Shown here: one piece after another, positions 23,176-33,559 of the stretch
How the letters are laid out: each line of letters starts with the position of its first letter
Position numbering within the stretch: the stretch's first letter is position 1
Assembly (NCBI RefSeq): GCF_037975245.1
Contig: NC_092579.1
Span: 18,287,678 to 18,351,677 of the forward strand
Direction of reading: 5' to 3'
DNA length: 64,000 nucleotides
Origin: Apostichopus japonicus
Lineage: Eukaryota; Echinodermata; Holothuroidea; Aspidochirotida; Stichopodidae
Notes under the pieces: model-generated
The model's database searches: none
Told to the model about the DNA's origin: nothing
What the model saw: the letters and a program-made list of their open reading frames with translations, nothing else
Position numbers and translations under genes: made by a program

Positions 23176-23880
23176 TATTAGCGTCCTGGTTGGCTAAAAT
23201 GGGTTTCTGTATCAATCACTTTCAGAATCATCTCTTTGAAATATCAAACCTGATTGAGTTTCAAAATGCCCCTCTGATGTTGTGTCCCCTCCCCACCTTT
23301 TGGAAGCATCCTACCCCCCTGCTTCAGGCGACCATTTGGAATCCAATTTTGTGGAGAGAGAGAGACATAAATCCAACACAAGAAATTCGTTCCATCACTT
23401 TACAATTCTGTAGTCTTAGGTGGAGGTCTCAAGACCATTACGATTTGCTTAATTTAGTAAGATTAGAGAACTCCCTGCATGGTTTTAGATGGCAACATCC
23501 ATGGAAATGGGTGTCGGTGCCTGGTATTGTCATTTCAATCCCTATTAATTAAGGTTTCCCGGGTAATAAATTCATTCAAGAAATTATTTTAAAAGTTTAT
23601 AATTAGTTGACTTTTAGTTGACTTCGACCTTTAGTGCAAGTGAAAGTATGATCAAGAAAGATGATGCTACTCCATCGAAGTCATATTTATTCATTTACAA
23701 AGAGCGCCATCTAATTTTACAAACTTATTTAGTACCCCGTTCCCGGTATCCTGTGTTTCTTTCTGTTTACTTTAAGAAAGGTTGAAACAATTGTAACACT
23801 GCATTAACTTGCTAAACATTGCGCAAAAGACTTTCGGTGAAACAATAAGGAAGCTGACATATTAGCAAAATTAGACAAAT
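23176..23880 (+). repeat. Spacer 2
   Basis: About 700 bp, full common spacer: a left part with TTCCTGGTTGGC-like sequence and AATCACTTTCAGAATCATC, then the segment shared with spacer 1. The (GA)n tract is short here. Short open frames at the left end are conserved only because the DNA is nearly identical. Confidence 0.92.
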
Positions 23881-24809
23881 TTATTTCTCCTGATTGATTG
23901 ATGGCCCTTAAAAGAGCCGTCAAATTTATTTCTCCTGATTATTTGATGGCCCTTAAAAGAGCCGTCAAATTTACTTCTCTTGATTATTTGATGATGGCCC
24001 TTAAAAGAGCCGTCAAATTTACTTCTCTTGATTATTTGATGGCCCCTAAAAGAGCCGTCAAATTTATTTCTCTGGATTATTTGATGGCCCTTAAAAGAGC
24101 CGTCAAATTTATTTCTCTTGATTATTTGATGGCCCTTAAAAGAGCCGTCAAATTTACTTCTCTTGACTATTTGATGGCCCTTAAAAGAGCCGTCAAATTT
24201 ATTTCTCTTGATTATTTGATGGCCCTTAAAAGAGCCGTCAAATTTACTTCTCTTGACTATTTGATGGCCCTTAAAAGAGCCGTCAAATTTATTTCTCTTT
24301 ATTATTTGATGGCCCTTAAAAGAGCCGTCAAATTTACTTCTCTTGATTATTTGATGGCCCCTAAAAGAGCCGTCAAATTTACTTCTCTTGATTATTTGAT
24401 GGCCCTTAAAAGAGCCGTCAAATTTATTTCTCCTGAAAATTTGATGGCCCTTAAAAGAGCCGTCAAATTTATTTCTCTTGATTATTTGATGGCCCTAAAA
24501 AGAGCCGTCAAATTTACTTCTCTTGATTATTTGATGGCCCTTAAAAGAGCCGTCAAATTTATTTCCCTTGATTATTTGATGGCCCTTAAAAGAGCCGTCA
24601 AATTTACTTCTCTTGATTATTTGATGGCCCTTAAAAGAGCCGTCAAATTTATTTCTCTTGATTATTTGATGGCCCCTAAAAGAGCCGTCAAATTTACTTC
24701 TCAGGATTACTTGATGGCCCCTAAAAGAGCCGTCAATATTATTTCTCTTGATTATTTGATGGCCCCTAAAAGAGCCGTCAAATTTATTTCTCTTGATTAT
24801 TTGATGACT
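23881..24809 (+). repeat. 45-bp palindromic satellite, array 2 (about 20 units)
   Basis: About 930 bp continuously open in one plus-strand frame (305 codons). Unit variants alternate at two main sites: CCCTT/CCCCT in the palindrome and ACT/ATT in the spacer. Both are second-codon-position changes in the plus frame. A 3-bp insertion (TGATGATGGCC) at about 23,990 and a GAAAATTTGATGG variant at about 24,436 are present. Confidence 0.95.
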
Positions 24810-25514
24810 TATTAGCTTCCTGGTTGGCTAAAATGGGTTTCTGTATCAATCACTTTGAGAATCATCTCTTTGAAATATTAAACCTGATTGAGTTTCAAAA
24901 TGCCCTTCTGATGTTGTGTCCCCTCCCCACCTTTTGGAAGCATCCTACCCCCCTGCTTCAGGCGACCATTTGGAATCCAATTTTGTGGAGAGAGAGAGAG
25001 ACATAAATCCAACACAAGAAATTCGTTCCACCACTTTACAATTCTGTAGTCTTAGGTGGAGGTCTCAAGACCATTACGATTTGCTTAATTTAGTAAGATA
25101 AGAGAACTCCCTGCATGGTTTTAGATGGCAACATCCATGGAAATGGGTGTCGGTGCCTGGTATTGTCATTTCAATCCCTATTAATTAAGGTTTCCCGGGT
25201 AATAAATTCATTCAAGAAATTATTTTAAAAGTTTATAATTAGTTGACTTTTAGTTGACTTCGACTTTTAGTGCAAGTGAAAGTGTGATCAAGAAAGATGA
25301 TGCTAATCCATCGAAGTCATATTTATTCATTTACAAAGAGCGCCATCTAATTTTACAAACTTATTTAGTACCCCGTTCCCGGTATCCTGTGTTTCTTTCT
25401 GTTTGCTTTAAGAAAGGTTGGAACAATTGTAACACTGCATTAACTTGCTAAACATTGCGCAAAAGACTTTCGATGAAACAATAAGGAAGCTGACATATTA
25501 GCAAAATTAGACAA
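24810..25514 (+). repeat. Spacer 3
   Basis: Common spacer of about 705 bp. The GTGTGATCAAGAAAG and GCTAATCCATCG variants separate spacers 3, 4, 5 and 7 from spacers 1 and 2, which read GTATGATC and GCTACTCC. So the spacers form two sequence groups. Confidence 0.92.
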
Positions 25515-26152
25515 ATTTATTTCTCTTGATTATTTGATGGCCCTTAAAAGAGATGTCAAATTTACTTCTCTTGATTATTTGATGGCCCTTAAAAGAGCCG
25601 TCAAATTTACTTCTCTTGATTATTTGATGGCCCCTAAAAGAGCCGTCAAATTTACTTCCCCTGATTATTTGATGGCCCTTAAAAGAGCCGTCAAATTTAC
25701 TTCTCTGGACTATTTGATGGCCCTTAAAAGAGCCGTCTTTTGATGGCCCTTAAAAGAGCCGTCAAATTTACTTCTCTTGATTATTTGATGGCCCCTAAAA
25801 GAGCCGTCAAATTTACTTCTCTTGATTATTTGATGGCCCCTAAAAGAGCCGTCTAATTTACTTTTCTTGATTATTTGATGGCCCCTAAAAGAGCCGTCAA
25901 ATTTACTTCTCTTGATTATTTGATGGCCCCTAAAAGAGCCGTCTAATTTACTTCTCTTGATTATTTGATGGCCCCTAAAAGAGCCGTCAAATTTACTTCT
26001 CTTGATTATTTGATGGCCCCTAAAAGAGCCGTCAAATTTACTTCTCAGGATTATTTGATGGCCCTTAAAAGAGCCGTCAATATTATTTCTCTTGATTATT
26101 TGATGGCCCCTAAAAGAGCCGTCAAATTTATTTCTCTTGATTATTTGATGAC
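25515..26152 (+). repeat. 45-bp palindromic satellite, array 3 (about 14 units)
   Basis: Starts with the GAGATGTCAAATT variant unit, also the first unit of array 4. At about 25,737 two units are fused (GCCGTCTTTTGATGG) with the intervening spacer deleted. Units ending GCCGTCTAATTTAC bring in-frame stops, so the open frame is not maintained. Confidence 0.94.
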
Positions 26153-26874
26153 TTATTAGCTTCCTGGTTGGCTAAAATGGGATTTTGTATCAATCACTTT
26201 CAGAATCATCTCTTTGAAATATTAAACCTGATTGAGTTTCAAAATGCCCTTCTGATGTTGTGTCCCCTCCCCACCTTTTGGAAGCATCCTACCCCCCCCC
26301 CCCTGCTTCAGGCGACCATTTGGAATCCAATTTTGTGGAGAGAGAGAGAGAGAGAGAGAGACATAAATCCAACACAAGAAATTCGTTCCATCACTTTACA
26401 ATTCTGTAGTCTTAGGTGGAGGTCTCAAGACCATTACGATTTGCTTAATTTAGTAAGATAAGAGAACTCCCTGCATGGTTTTAGATGGCAACATCCATGG
26501 AAATGGGTGTCGGTGCCTGGTATTGTCATTTCAATCCCTATTAATTAAGGTTTCCCGGGTAATAAATTCATTCAAGAAATTATTTTAAAAGTTTATAATT
26601 AGTTGACTTTTAGTTGACTTCGACTTTTAGTGCAAGTGAAAGTGTGATCAAGAAAGATGATGCTAATCCATCGAAGTCATATTTATTCATTTACAAAGAG
26701 CGCCATCTAATTTTACAAACTTATTTAGTACCCCGTTCCCGGTATCCTGTGTTTCTTTCTGTTTGCTTTAAGAAAGGTTGGAACAATTGTAACACTGCAT
26801 TAACTTGCTAAACATTGCGCAAAAGACTTTCGATGAAACAATAAGGAAGCTGACATATTAGCAAAATTAGACAA
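26153..26874 (+). repeat. Spacer 4, expanded GA and C tracts
   Basis: Common spacer with the longest microsatellites of the set: about 11 GA repeats near 26,340 and a C run near 26,292. Otherwise it is nearly identical to spacer 3. Confidence 0.92.
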
Positions 26875-29043
26875 ATTTATTTCTCTTGATTATTTGATGG
26901 CCCTTAAAAGAGATGTCAAATTTACTTCTCTTGATTATTTGATGGCCCTTAAAAGAGCCGTCAAATTTACTTCTCTTGATTATTTGATGGCCCCTAAAAG
27001 AGCCGTCAAATTTACTTCCCCTGATTATTTGATGGCCCTTAAAAGAGCCGTCAAATTTACTTCTCTTGATTATTTGATGGCCCCTAAAAGAGCCGTCAAA
27101 TTTACTTCTCTGGACTATTTGATGGCCCCTAAAAGAGCCGTCAAATTTACTTCTCTTGATTATTTGATGGCTCCTAAAAGAGCCGTCAAATTTACTTCTC
27201 TTGATTATTTGATGGCCCTTAAAAGAGCCGTCAAATTTACTTCTCTTGATTATTTGATGGCCCCTAAAAGAGCCGTCTAACTTACTTCTCTTGATTATTT
27301 GACGGCCCTTAAAAGAGCCGTCAAATTTACTTCTCTTGATTATTTGATTGCCCCTAAAAGAGCCGTCAAATTTATTTCTCTTGATTATTTGATGGCCCTT
27401 AAAAGAGCCGTCAAATTTACTTCTCTTGATTATTTGATTGCCCCTAAAAGAGCCGTCAAATTTACTTCTCTTGATTATTTGATGGCCCCTAAAAGAGCCG
27501 TCAATATTATTTCTCTTGATTACTTGATGGCCCTTAAAAGAGCCGTCAAATTTACTTCTCTTGACTATTTGATGGCCCATAAAAGAGCCGTCAAATTTAT
27601 TTCTCTTGATTATTTGATGGCCCTTAAAAGAGCCGTCAAATTTACTTCTCTTGATTATTTGATGGCGCTTAAAAGAGCCGTCTAATTTACTTCCCTTGAT
27701 TATTTGATGACCCTTAAAAGAGCCGTCAACTTTACTTCTCTTGATTATTTGATGGTCCTTAAAAGAGCCGTCAAATTTACTTCTCTTGATTATTTGATGG
27801 CCCCTAAAAGAGCCGTCAAATTTACTTCTCTTGATTATTTGATGGCCCCTAAAAGAGCCGTCAATATTATTTCTCTTGATTATTTGATGGCCCCTAAATG
27901 GGCCGTCAAATTTACTTCCCCTGATTATTTGATGGCACCTAAAAGAGCCGTCAAATTTACTTCTCTGGACTATTTGATGGCCCTTAAAAGAGCCGTCATT
28001 TGATGGCCCTTAAAAGAGCCGCCAAATTTACTTCTCTTGATTATTTGATGGCCCTTAAAAGAGCCGTCAAATTTACTTCTCTTGATTATTTGATGGCCCT
28101 TAAAAGAGCCGTCAAATTTATTTCTCTTGATTATCTGATGGCCCTTAAAAGAGCCGTCAAATTTACTTCTCTTGATTATTTGATGGCCCCTAAAAGAGCC
28201 GTCAAATTTACTTCTCTTGATTATTTGATGGCCACTAAAAGAGCCGTCAAATTTACTTCTCTTGACTATTTGATGGCCCTTAAAAGAGCCGTCTAATTTA
28301 CTTCTCTTGACTATTTGATGGCCCCTAAAAGAGCCGTCAAATTTACTTCTCTTGATTTTTTGATGGCCCCTAAAAGAGCCGTCAAATTTACTTCTCTTGA
28401 TTATTTGATGGCCCTTAAAAGAGCCGTCTAATTTACTTCTCTTGATTATTTGATGGCCCTTAAAAGAGCCGTCAAATTTACTTCTCTTGATTATTTGATG
28501 GCCCCTAAAAGAGCCGTCAAATTTACTTCTCTTGATTATTTGATGGCCCTTAAAAGAGCCGTCAAATTTACTTCTCTTGATTATTTGATGGCCCCTAAAA
28601 GAGCCGTCAATATTATTTCTTTTGATTATTTGATGGCCCCTAAAAGAGCCGTCAAATTTACTTCTCTGGACTATTTGATGGCCCTTAAAAGAGCCGTCAA
28701 ATTTATTTCTCTTGACTATTTGATGGCCCTTAAAAGAGCCGTCAAATTTACTTCTCTTGATTATTTGATGGCCCCTAAAAGAGCCGTCTAATTTACTTCT
28801 CTTGATTATTTGATGGCCCCTAAAAGAGCCGTCTAATTTACTTCTCTTGATTATTTGATGGCCCCTAAAAGAGCCGTCAAATTTACTTCTCTTGATTATT
28901 TGATGGCCCCTAAAAGAGCCGTCAAATTTACTTCCCTTGATTATTTGATGGCCCTTAAAAGAGCCGTCAAATTTACTTCTCTTGTTTATTTGATGGCCCC
29001 TTAATGAGCCGTCAATATTATTTCTCTTGATTATTTGATGACT
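26875..29043 (+). repeat. 45-bp palindromic satellite, array 4 (about 48 units)
   Basis: The largest array, about 2.17 kb. The minus strand is open for 237 codons (26,867-27,580) while plus-strand frames are also open, so both directions read through. Variants include CCCCTAAATGGGCCGTC near 27,890, a two-unit fusion near 27,997 (GCCGTCATTTGATGG), and the terminal unit CCCCTTAATGAGCC. Stop-containing CTAATTT units recur. Confidence 0.95.
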
Positions 29044-29754
29044 TATTAGCTTCCTGGTTGGCTAAAATGGGTTTCTGTATCAATCACTTTCAGAATCATC
29101 TCTTTGAAATATTAAACCTGATTGAGTTTCAAAATGCCCTTCTGATGTTGTGTCCCCTCCCCACCTTTTGGAAGCATCCTAACCCCCTGCTTCAGGCGAC
29201 CATTTGGAATCCAATTTTGTGGAGAGAGAGAGAGAGAGACATAAATCCAACACAAGAAATTCGTTCCACCACTTTACAATTCTGTAGTCTTAGGTGGAGG
29301 TCTCAAGACCATTACGATTTGCTTAATTTAGTAAGATAAGAGAACTCCCTGCATGGTTTTAGATGGCAACATCCATGGAAATGGGTGTCGGTGCCTGGTA
29401 TTGTCATTTCAATCCCTATTAATTAAGGTTTCCCGGGTAATAAAATCATTCAAGAAATTATTTTAAAAGTTTATAATTAGTTGACTTTTAATTGACTTCG
29501 ACTTTTAGTGCAAGTGAAAGTGTGATCAAGAAAGATGATGCTAATCCATCGAAGTCATATTTATTCATTTACAAAGAGCGACATCTAATTTTACAAACTT
29601 ATTTAGTACCCCGTTCCCGGTATCCTGTGTTTCTTTCTGTTTGCTTTAAGAAAGGTTGAAACAATTGTAACACTGCATTAACTTGCTAAACATTGCGCAA
29701 AAGACTTTCGATGAAACAATAAGGAAGCTGACATATTAGCAAAATTAGACAAAT
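29044..29754 (+). repeat. Spacer 5
   Basis: Common spacer, sharing CCTAACCCCCTGC, AATAAAATCATTC and GAGCGACATC with spacer 7. The two form a subgroup and were probably amplified together. Confidence 0.92.
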
Positions 29755-31083
29755 TTATTTCTCCTGATTATTTGATGGCCCTTAAAAGAGCCGTCAAATT
29801 TACTTCTCTTGATTATTTGATGGCCCTTAAAAGAGCCGTCAAATTTACTTCTCTTGATTATTTGATGGCCCTTAAAAGAGCCGTCAAATTTACTTCTCTT
29901 GATTATTTGATGGCCCCTAAAAGAGCCGTCAATATTATTTCTCTTGACTACTTGATGGCCCTTAAAAGAGCCGTCAAATTTACTTCTCTTGATTATTTGA
30001 TGGCCCTTAAAAGAGCCGTCAAATTTACTTCTCTTGATTATTTGATGGCCCTTAAAAGAGCCGTCAAATTTATTCTCTTGATTATTTGATGGCCCCGAAA
30101 AGAGCCGTCTAATTTACTTCTCTTGATTATTTGATGGCCCTTAAAAGAGCCGTCAAATTTACTTCTCTTGATTATTTGATGGCCCCTAAAAGAGCCGTCA
30201 AATTTACTTCTCTTGACTATTTGATGGCCACTAAAAGAGCCGTCAAATTTACCTCTCTTGACTATTTGATGGCCCCTAAAAGAGCCGTCAAATTTACTTC
30301 TCTTGATTATTTGATGGCCCCTAAAAGAGCCGTCAAATTTACTTCTCTTGATTATTTGATGGCCACTAAAAGAGCCGTCAAATTTACTTCTCTTGACTAT
30401 TTGATGGCCCCTAAAAGAGCCGTCTAATTTACTTCTCTTGACTATTTGATGGCCCTTAAAAGAGCCGTCAAATTTACTTCTCTGGACTATTTGATGGCCC
30501 CTAAAAGAGCCGTCAAATTTACTTCTCTTGATTTTTTGATGGCCCTTAAAAGAGCCGTCAAATTTACTTCTCTTGATTATTTGATGGCCCCTAAAAGAGC
30601 CGTCTAATTTACTTCTCTTGATTATTTGATGGCCCTTAAAAGAGCCGTCAAATTTACTTCTCTTGATTATTTGATGGCCCCTAAAAGAGCCGTCAAATTT
30701 ACTTCTCTTGATTATTTGATGGCCCTTAAAAGAGCCGTCAAATTTACTTCTCTTGATTATTTGACGGCCCCTAAAAGAGCCGTCAATATTATTTCTTTTG
30801 ATTATTTGATGGCCCCTAAAAGAGCCGTCTAATTTACTTCTCTTGATTATTTGATGGCCCCTAAAAGAGCCGTCAAATTTACTTCTCTTGATTATTTGAT
30901 GGCCCCTAAAAGAGCCGTCAAATTTACTTCTCTTGATTATTTGATGGTCCTTAAAAGAGCCGTCAAATTTACTTCTCTTGATTATTTGATGGCCCCTAAA
31001 AGAGCCGTCAAATTTACTTCTCTTGATTATTTGATGGCCCCTTAATGAGCCGTCAATATTATTTCTCTTGATTATTTGATGAC
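29755..31083 (+). repeat. 45-bp palindromic satellite, array 5 (about 29 units)
   Basis: About 1.33 kb. One unit near 30,070 lacks one base (TTTATTCTCTTG), shifting the frame. The stretch near 30,620-30,800 repeats the unit order seen in array 4 near 28,440-28,630 (ending TCAATATTATTTCTTTTG), a sign of block-wise amplification. It ends with the CCCCTTAATGAGCC edge unit. Confidence 0.94.
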
Positions 31084-31254
31084 TTATTAGCTTCCTGGTT
31101 GGCTAAAATGGGTTTCTGTATCAATCACTTTCAGAATCATCTCTTTGAAATATTAAACCTGATTGAGTTTCAAAATGCCCTTCTGATGTTGTGTCCCCTC
31201 CCCACCTTTTGGAAGCATCCTAACCCCCTGCTTCAGGCGACCATTTGGAATCCA
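31084..31254 (+). repeat. Spacer 6, truncated
   Basis: Only the first ~170 bp of the spacer, broken at CATTTGGAATCCA where satellite sequence (TTATTTCTCTTG) resumes directly. It marks a recombination or deletion joint between spacer and array. Confidence 0.92.
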
Positions 31255-31998
31255 TTATTTCTCTTGATTATTTGATGGCCCCTATATGGGCCGTCAAATT
31301 TACTTCCCCTGATTATTTGATGGCCCCTAAAAGAGCCGTCAAATTTACTTCTCTTGACTATTTGATGGCCCTTAAAAGAGCCGTCTAATTTACTTCTCTT
31401 GATTATTTGATGGCCCTTAAAAGAGCCGTCAAATTTACTTCCCTTGATTATTTGATGGCCCCTAAAAGAGCCGTCAAAGTTACTTCTCTTGATTATTTGA
31501 TGGCCCCTAAAAGAGCCGTCAAATTTACTTCTCTTGATTATTTGATGGCCCTTAAAAGAGCCGTCTAATTTACTTCTCTTGATTATTTGATGGCCCCTAA
31601 AAGAGCCGTCAAATTTACTTCTCTTGATTATTTGATGGCCCCTAAAAGAGCCGTCAAATTTACTTCTCTTGATTATTTGATGGCCCCTAAAAGAGCCGTC
31701 AAATTTACTTCTCTTGATTATTTGATGGCCCCTAAAAGAGCCGTCAAATTTACTTCTCTTGATTATTTGATGGCCCCTAAAAGAGCCGTCAAATTTATTT
31801 CCCCGGATTATTTGATGGCCCTTAAAAGAGCCGTCAAATTTACTTCTCTTGATTATTTGATGGCCCTTAAAAGAGCCGTCAAATTTACTTCTCTTGATTA
31901 TTTGATGGCCCCTAAAAGAGCCGTCAAATTTACTTCTCTTGATTATTTGATGGCCCCTTAATGAGCCGTCAATATTATTTCTCTTGATTATTTGATGA
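31255..31998 (+). repeat. 45-bp palindromic satellite, array 6 (about 16 units)
   Basis: Starts with a CCCCTATATGGGCCGTC unit close to the unusual unit at about 27,890 in array 4, followed by the same CTTCCCCTGATT spacer. Ends with the common CCCCTTAATGAGCC edge unit. Confidence 0.94.
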
Positions 31999-32710
31999 CT
32001 TATTAGCTTCCTGGTTGGCTAAAATGGGTTTCTGTATCAATCACTTTCAGAATCATCTCTTTGAAATATTAAACCTGATTGAGTTTCAAAATGCCCTTCT
32101 GATGTTGTGTCCCCTCCCCACCTTTTGGAAGCATCCTAACCCCCTGCTTCAGGCGACCATTTGGAATCCAATTTTGTGGAGAGAGAGATAGAGAGACATA
32201 AATCCAACACAAGAAATTCGTTCCACCACTTTACAATTCTGTAGTCTTAGGTGGAGGTCTCAAGACCATTACGATTTGCTTAATTTAGTAAGATAAGAGA
32301 ACTCCCTGCATGGTTTTAGATGGCAACATCCATGGAAATGGGTGTCGGTGCCTGGTATTGTCATTTCAATCCCTATTAATTAAGGTTTCCCGGGTAATAA
32401 AATCATTCAAGAAATTATTTTAAAAGTTTATAATTAGTTGACTTTTAATTGACTTCGACTTTTAGTGCAAGTGAAAGTGTGATCAAGAAAGATGATGCTA
32501 ATCCATCGAAGTCATATTTATTCATTTACAAAGAGCGACATCTAATTTTACAAACTTATTTAGTACCCCGTTCCCGGTATCCTGTGTTTCTTTCTGTTTG
32601 CTTTAAGAAAGGTTGAAACAATTGTAACACTGCATTAACTTGCTAAACATTGCGCAAAAGACTTTCGATGAAACAATAAGGAAGCTGACATATTAGCAAA
32701 ATTAGACAAA
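31999..32710 (+). repeat. Spacer 7
   Basis: Common spacer with an interrupted GA tract (GAGAGATAGAGAG) near 32,180. Nearly identical to spacer 5. Confidence 0.92.
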
Positions 32711-33276
32711 TTTATTTCTCCTGATTATTTGATGGCCCTTAAAAGAGCCGTCAAATTTACTTCTCTTGATTATTTGATGGCCCTTAAAAGAGCCGTCAAA
32801 TTTACTTCTCTTGATTATTTGATGGCCCCTAAAAGAGCCGTCAAATTTACTTCTCTTGACTATTTGATGGCCCTTAAAAGAGCCGTCAAATTTACTTCTC
32901 TTGATTAATTGATGGCCCCTAAAAGAGCCGTCAAATTTACTTCTCTTGACTATTTGATGGCCCTTAAAAGAGCCGTCAAATTTACTTCTCTTGATTATTT
33001 GATGGCCCCTAAAAGAGCCGTCAAATTTACTTCTCTTGATTATTTGATGGCCCTTAAAAGAGCCGTCAAATTTACTTCTCTTGGTTATTTGATGGCCCTT
33101 AAAAGAGCCGTCAAATTTACTTCTCTTGATTATTTGATGGCCCCTAAAAGAGCCGTCAAATTTATTTCCCTGGATTATTTGATGGCCCTTAAAAGAGCCG
33201 TCAAATTTACTTCCCTTGATTATTTGATGGCCCTTAAAAGAGCCGTCAAATTTACTTCTCTTGATTATTTGATGGC
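32711..33276 (+). repeat. 45-bp palindromic satellite, array 7 (12-13 units)
   Basis: Last array. It is open for 124 codons in the plus frame from 32,909 and ends GATGGCTTATTAGC rather than GATGACTTATTAGC. Confidence 0.94.
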
Positions 33277-33364
33277 TTATTAGCTTCCTGGTTGGCTAAA
33301 ATGGGTTTCTGTATCAATCACTTTCAGAATCATCTTTTTGAAATATTAAACCTGATTGAGTTTC
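33277..33364 (+). repeat. Spacer 8, truncated; right edge of satellite domain
   Basis: First ~85 bp of the spacer up to GATTGAGTTTCA, then unique sequence (CATGTTAACATTGG). This is the right boundary of the domain, about 200 bp before the receptor-like gene's start codon. Confidence 0.88.
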
Positions 33365-33559
33365 ACATGTTAACATTGGTCATGCATCGTGCTAAGGCTT
33401 TGCTGCTTTGCGTCTCGATGATACGTTTGTAGCATCCGACGAGACAAGAAGTAGCCTCCCACTTTATCCGTGTGTAGCTTTTTTGTAATAGTAGCGTTAA
33501 TTAAGTAGCTTATAAACGAGAATATATAGTGAGTGACCTTATTTATAGAATTCGTCGTG

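Noticed and set aside
23898-24815. 305-codon open frame as a repeat-protein gene
   Set aside because: The period is a multiple of three, variants fall at second codon positions, stops occur in sister arrays, and the minus strand is equally open. There is no start context or unique flank.
26867-27580. 237-codon minus-strand frame (HQIIKRSKFDGSF repeats) as a gene
   Set aside because: It is the antisense reading of the same 45-bp satellite and is interrupted in the other arrays.
22881-33283. CRISPR-like array, because of short regular repeats with spacers
   Set aside because: The 'spacers' are the same sequence in every unit and the repeats are directly tandem. The context is eukaryotic with introns and retroelements.
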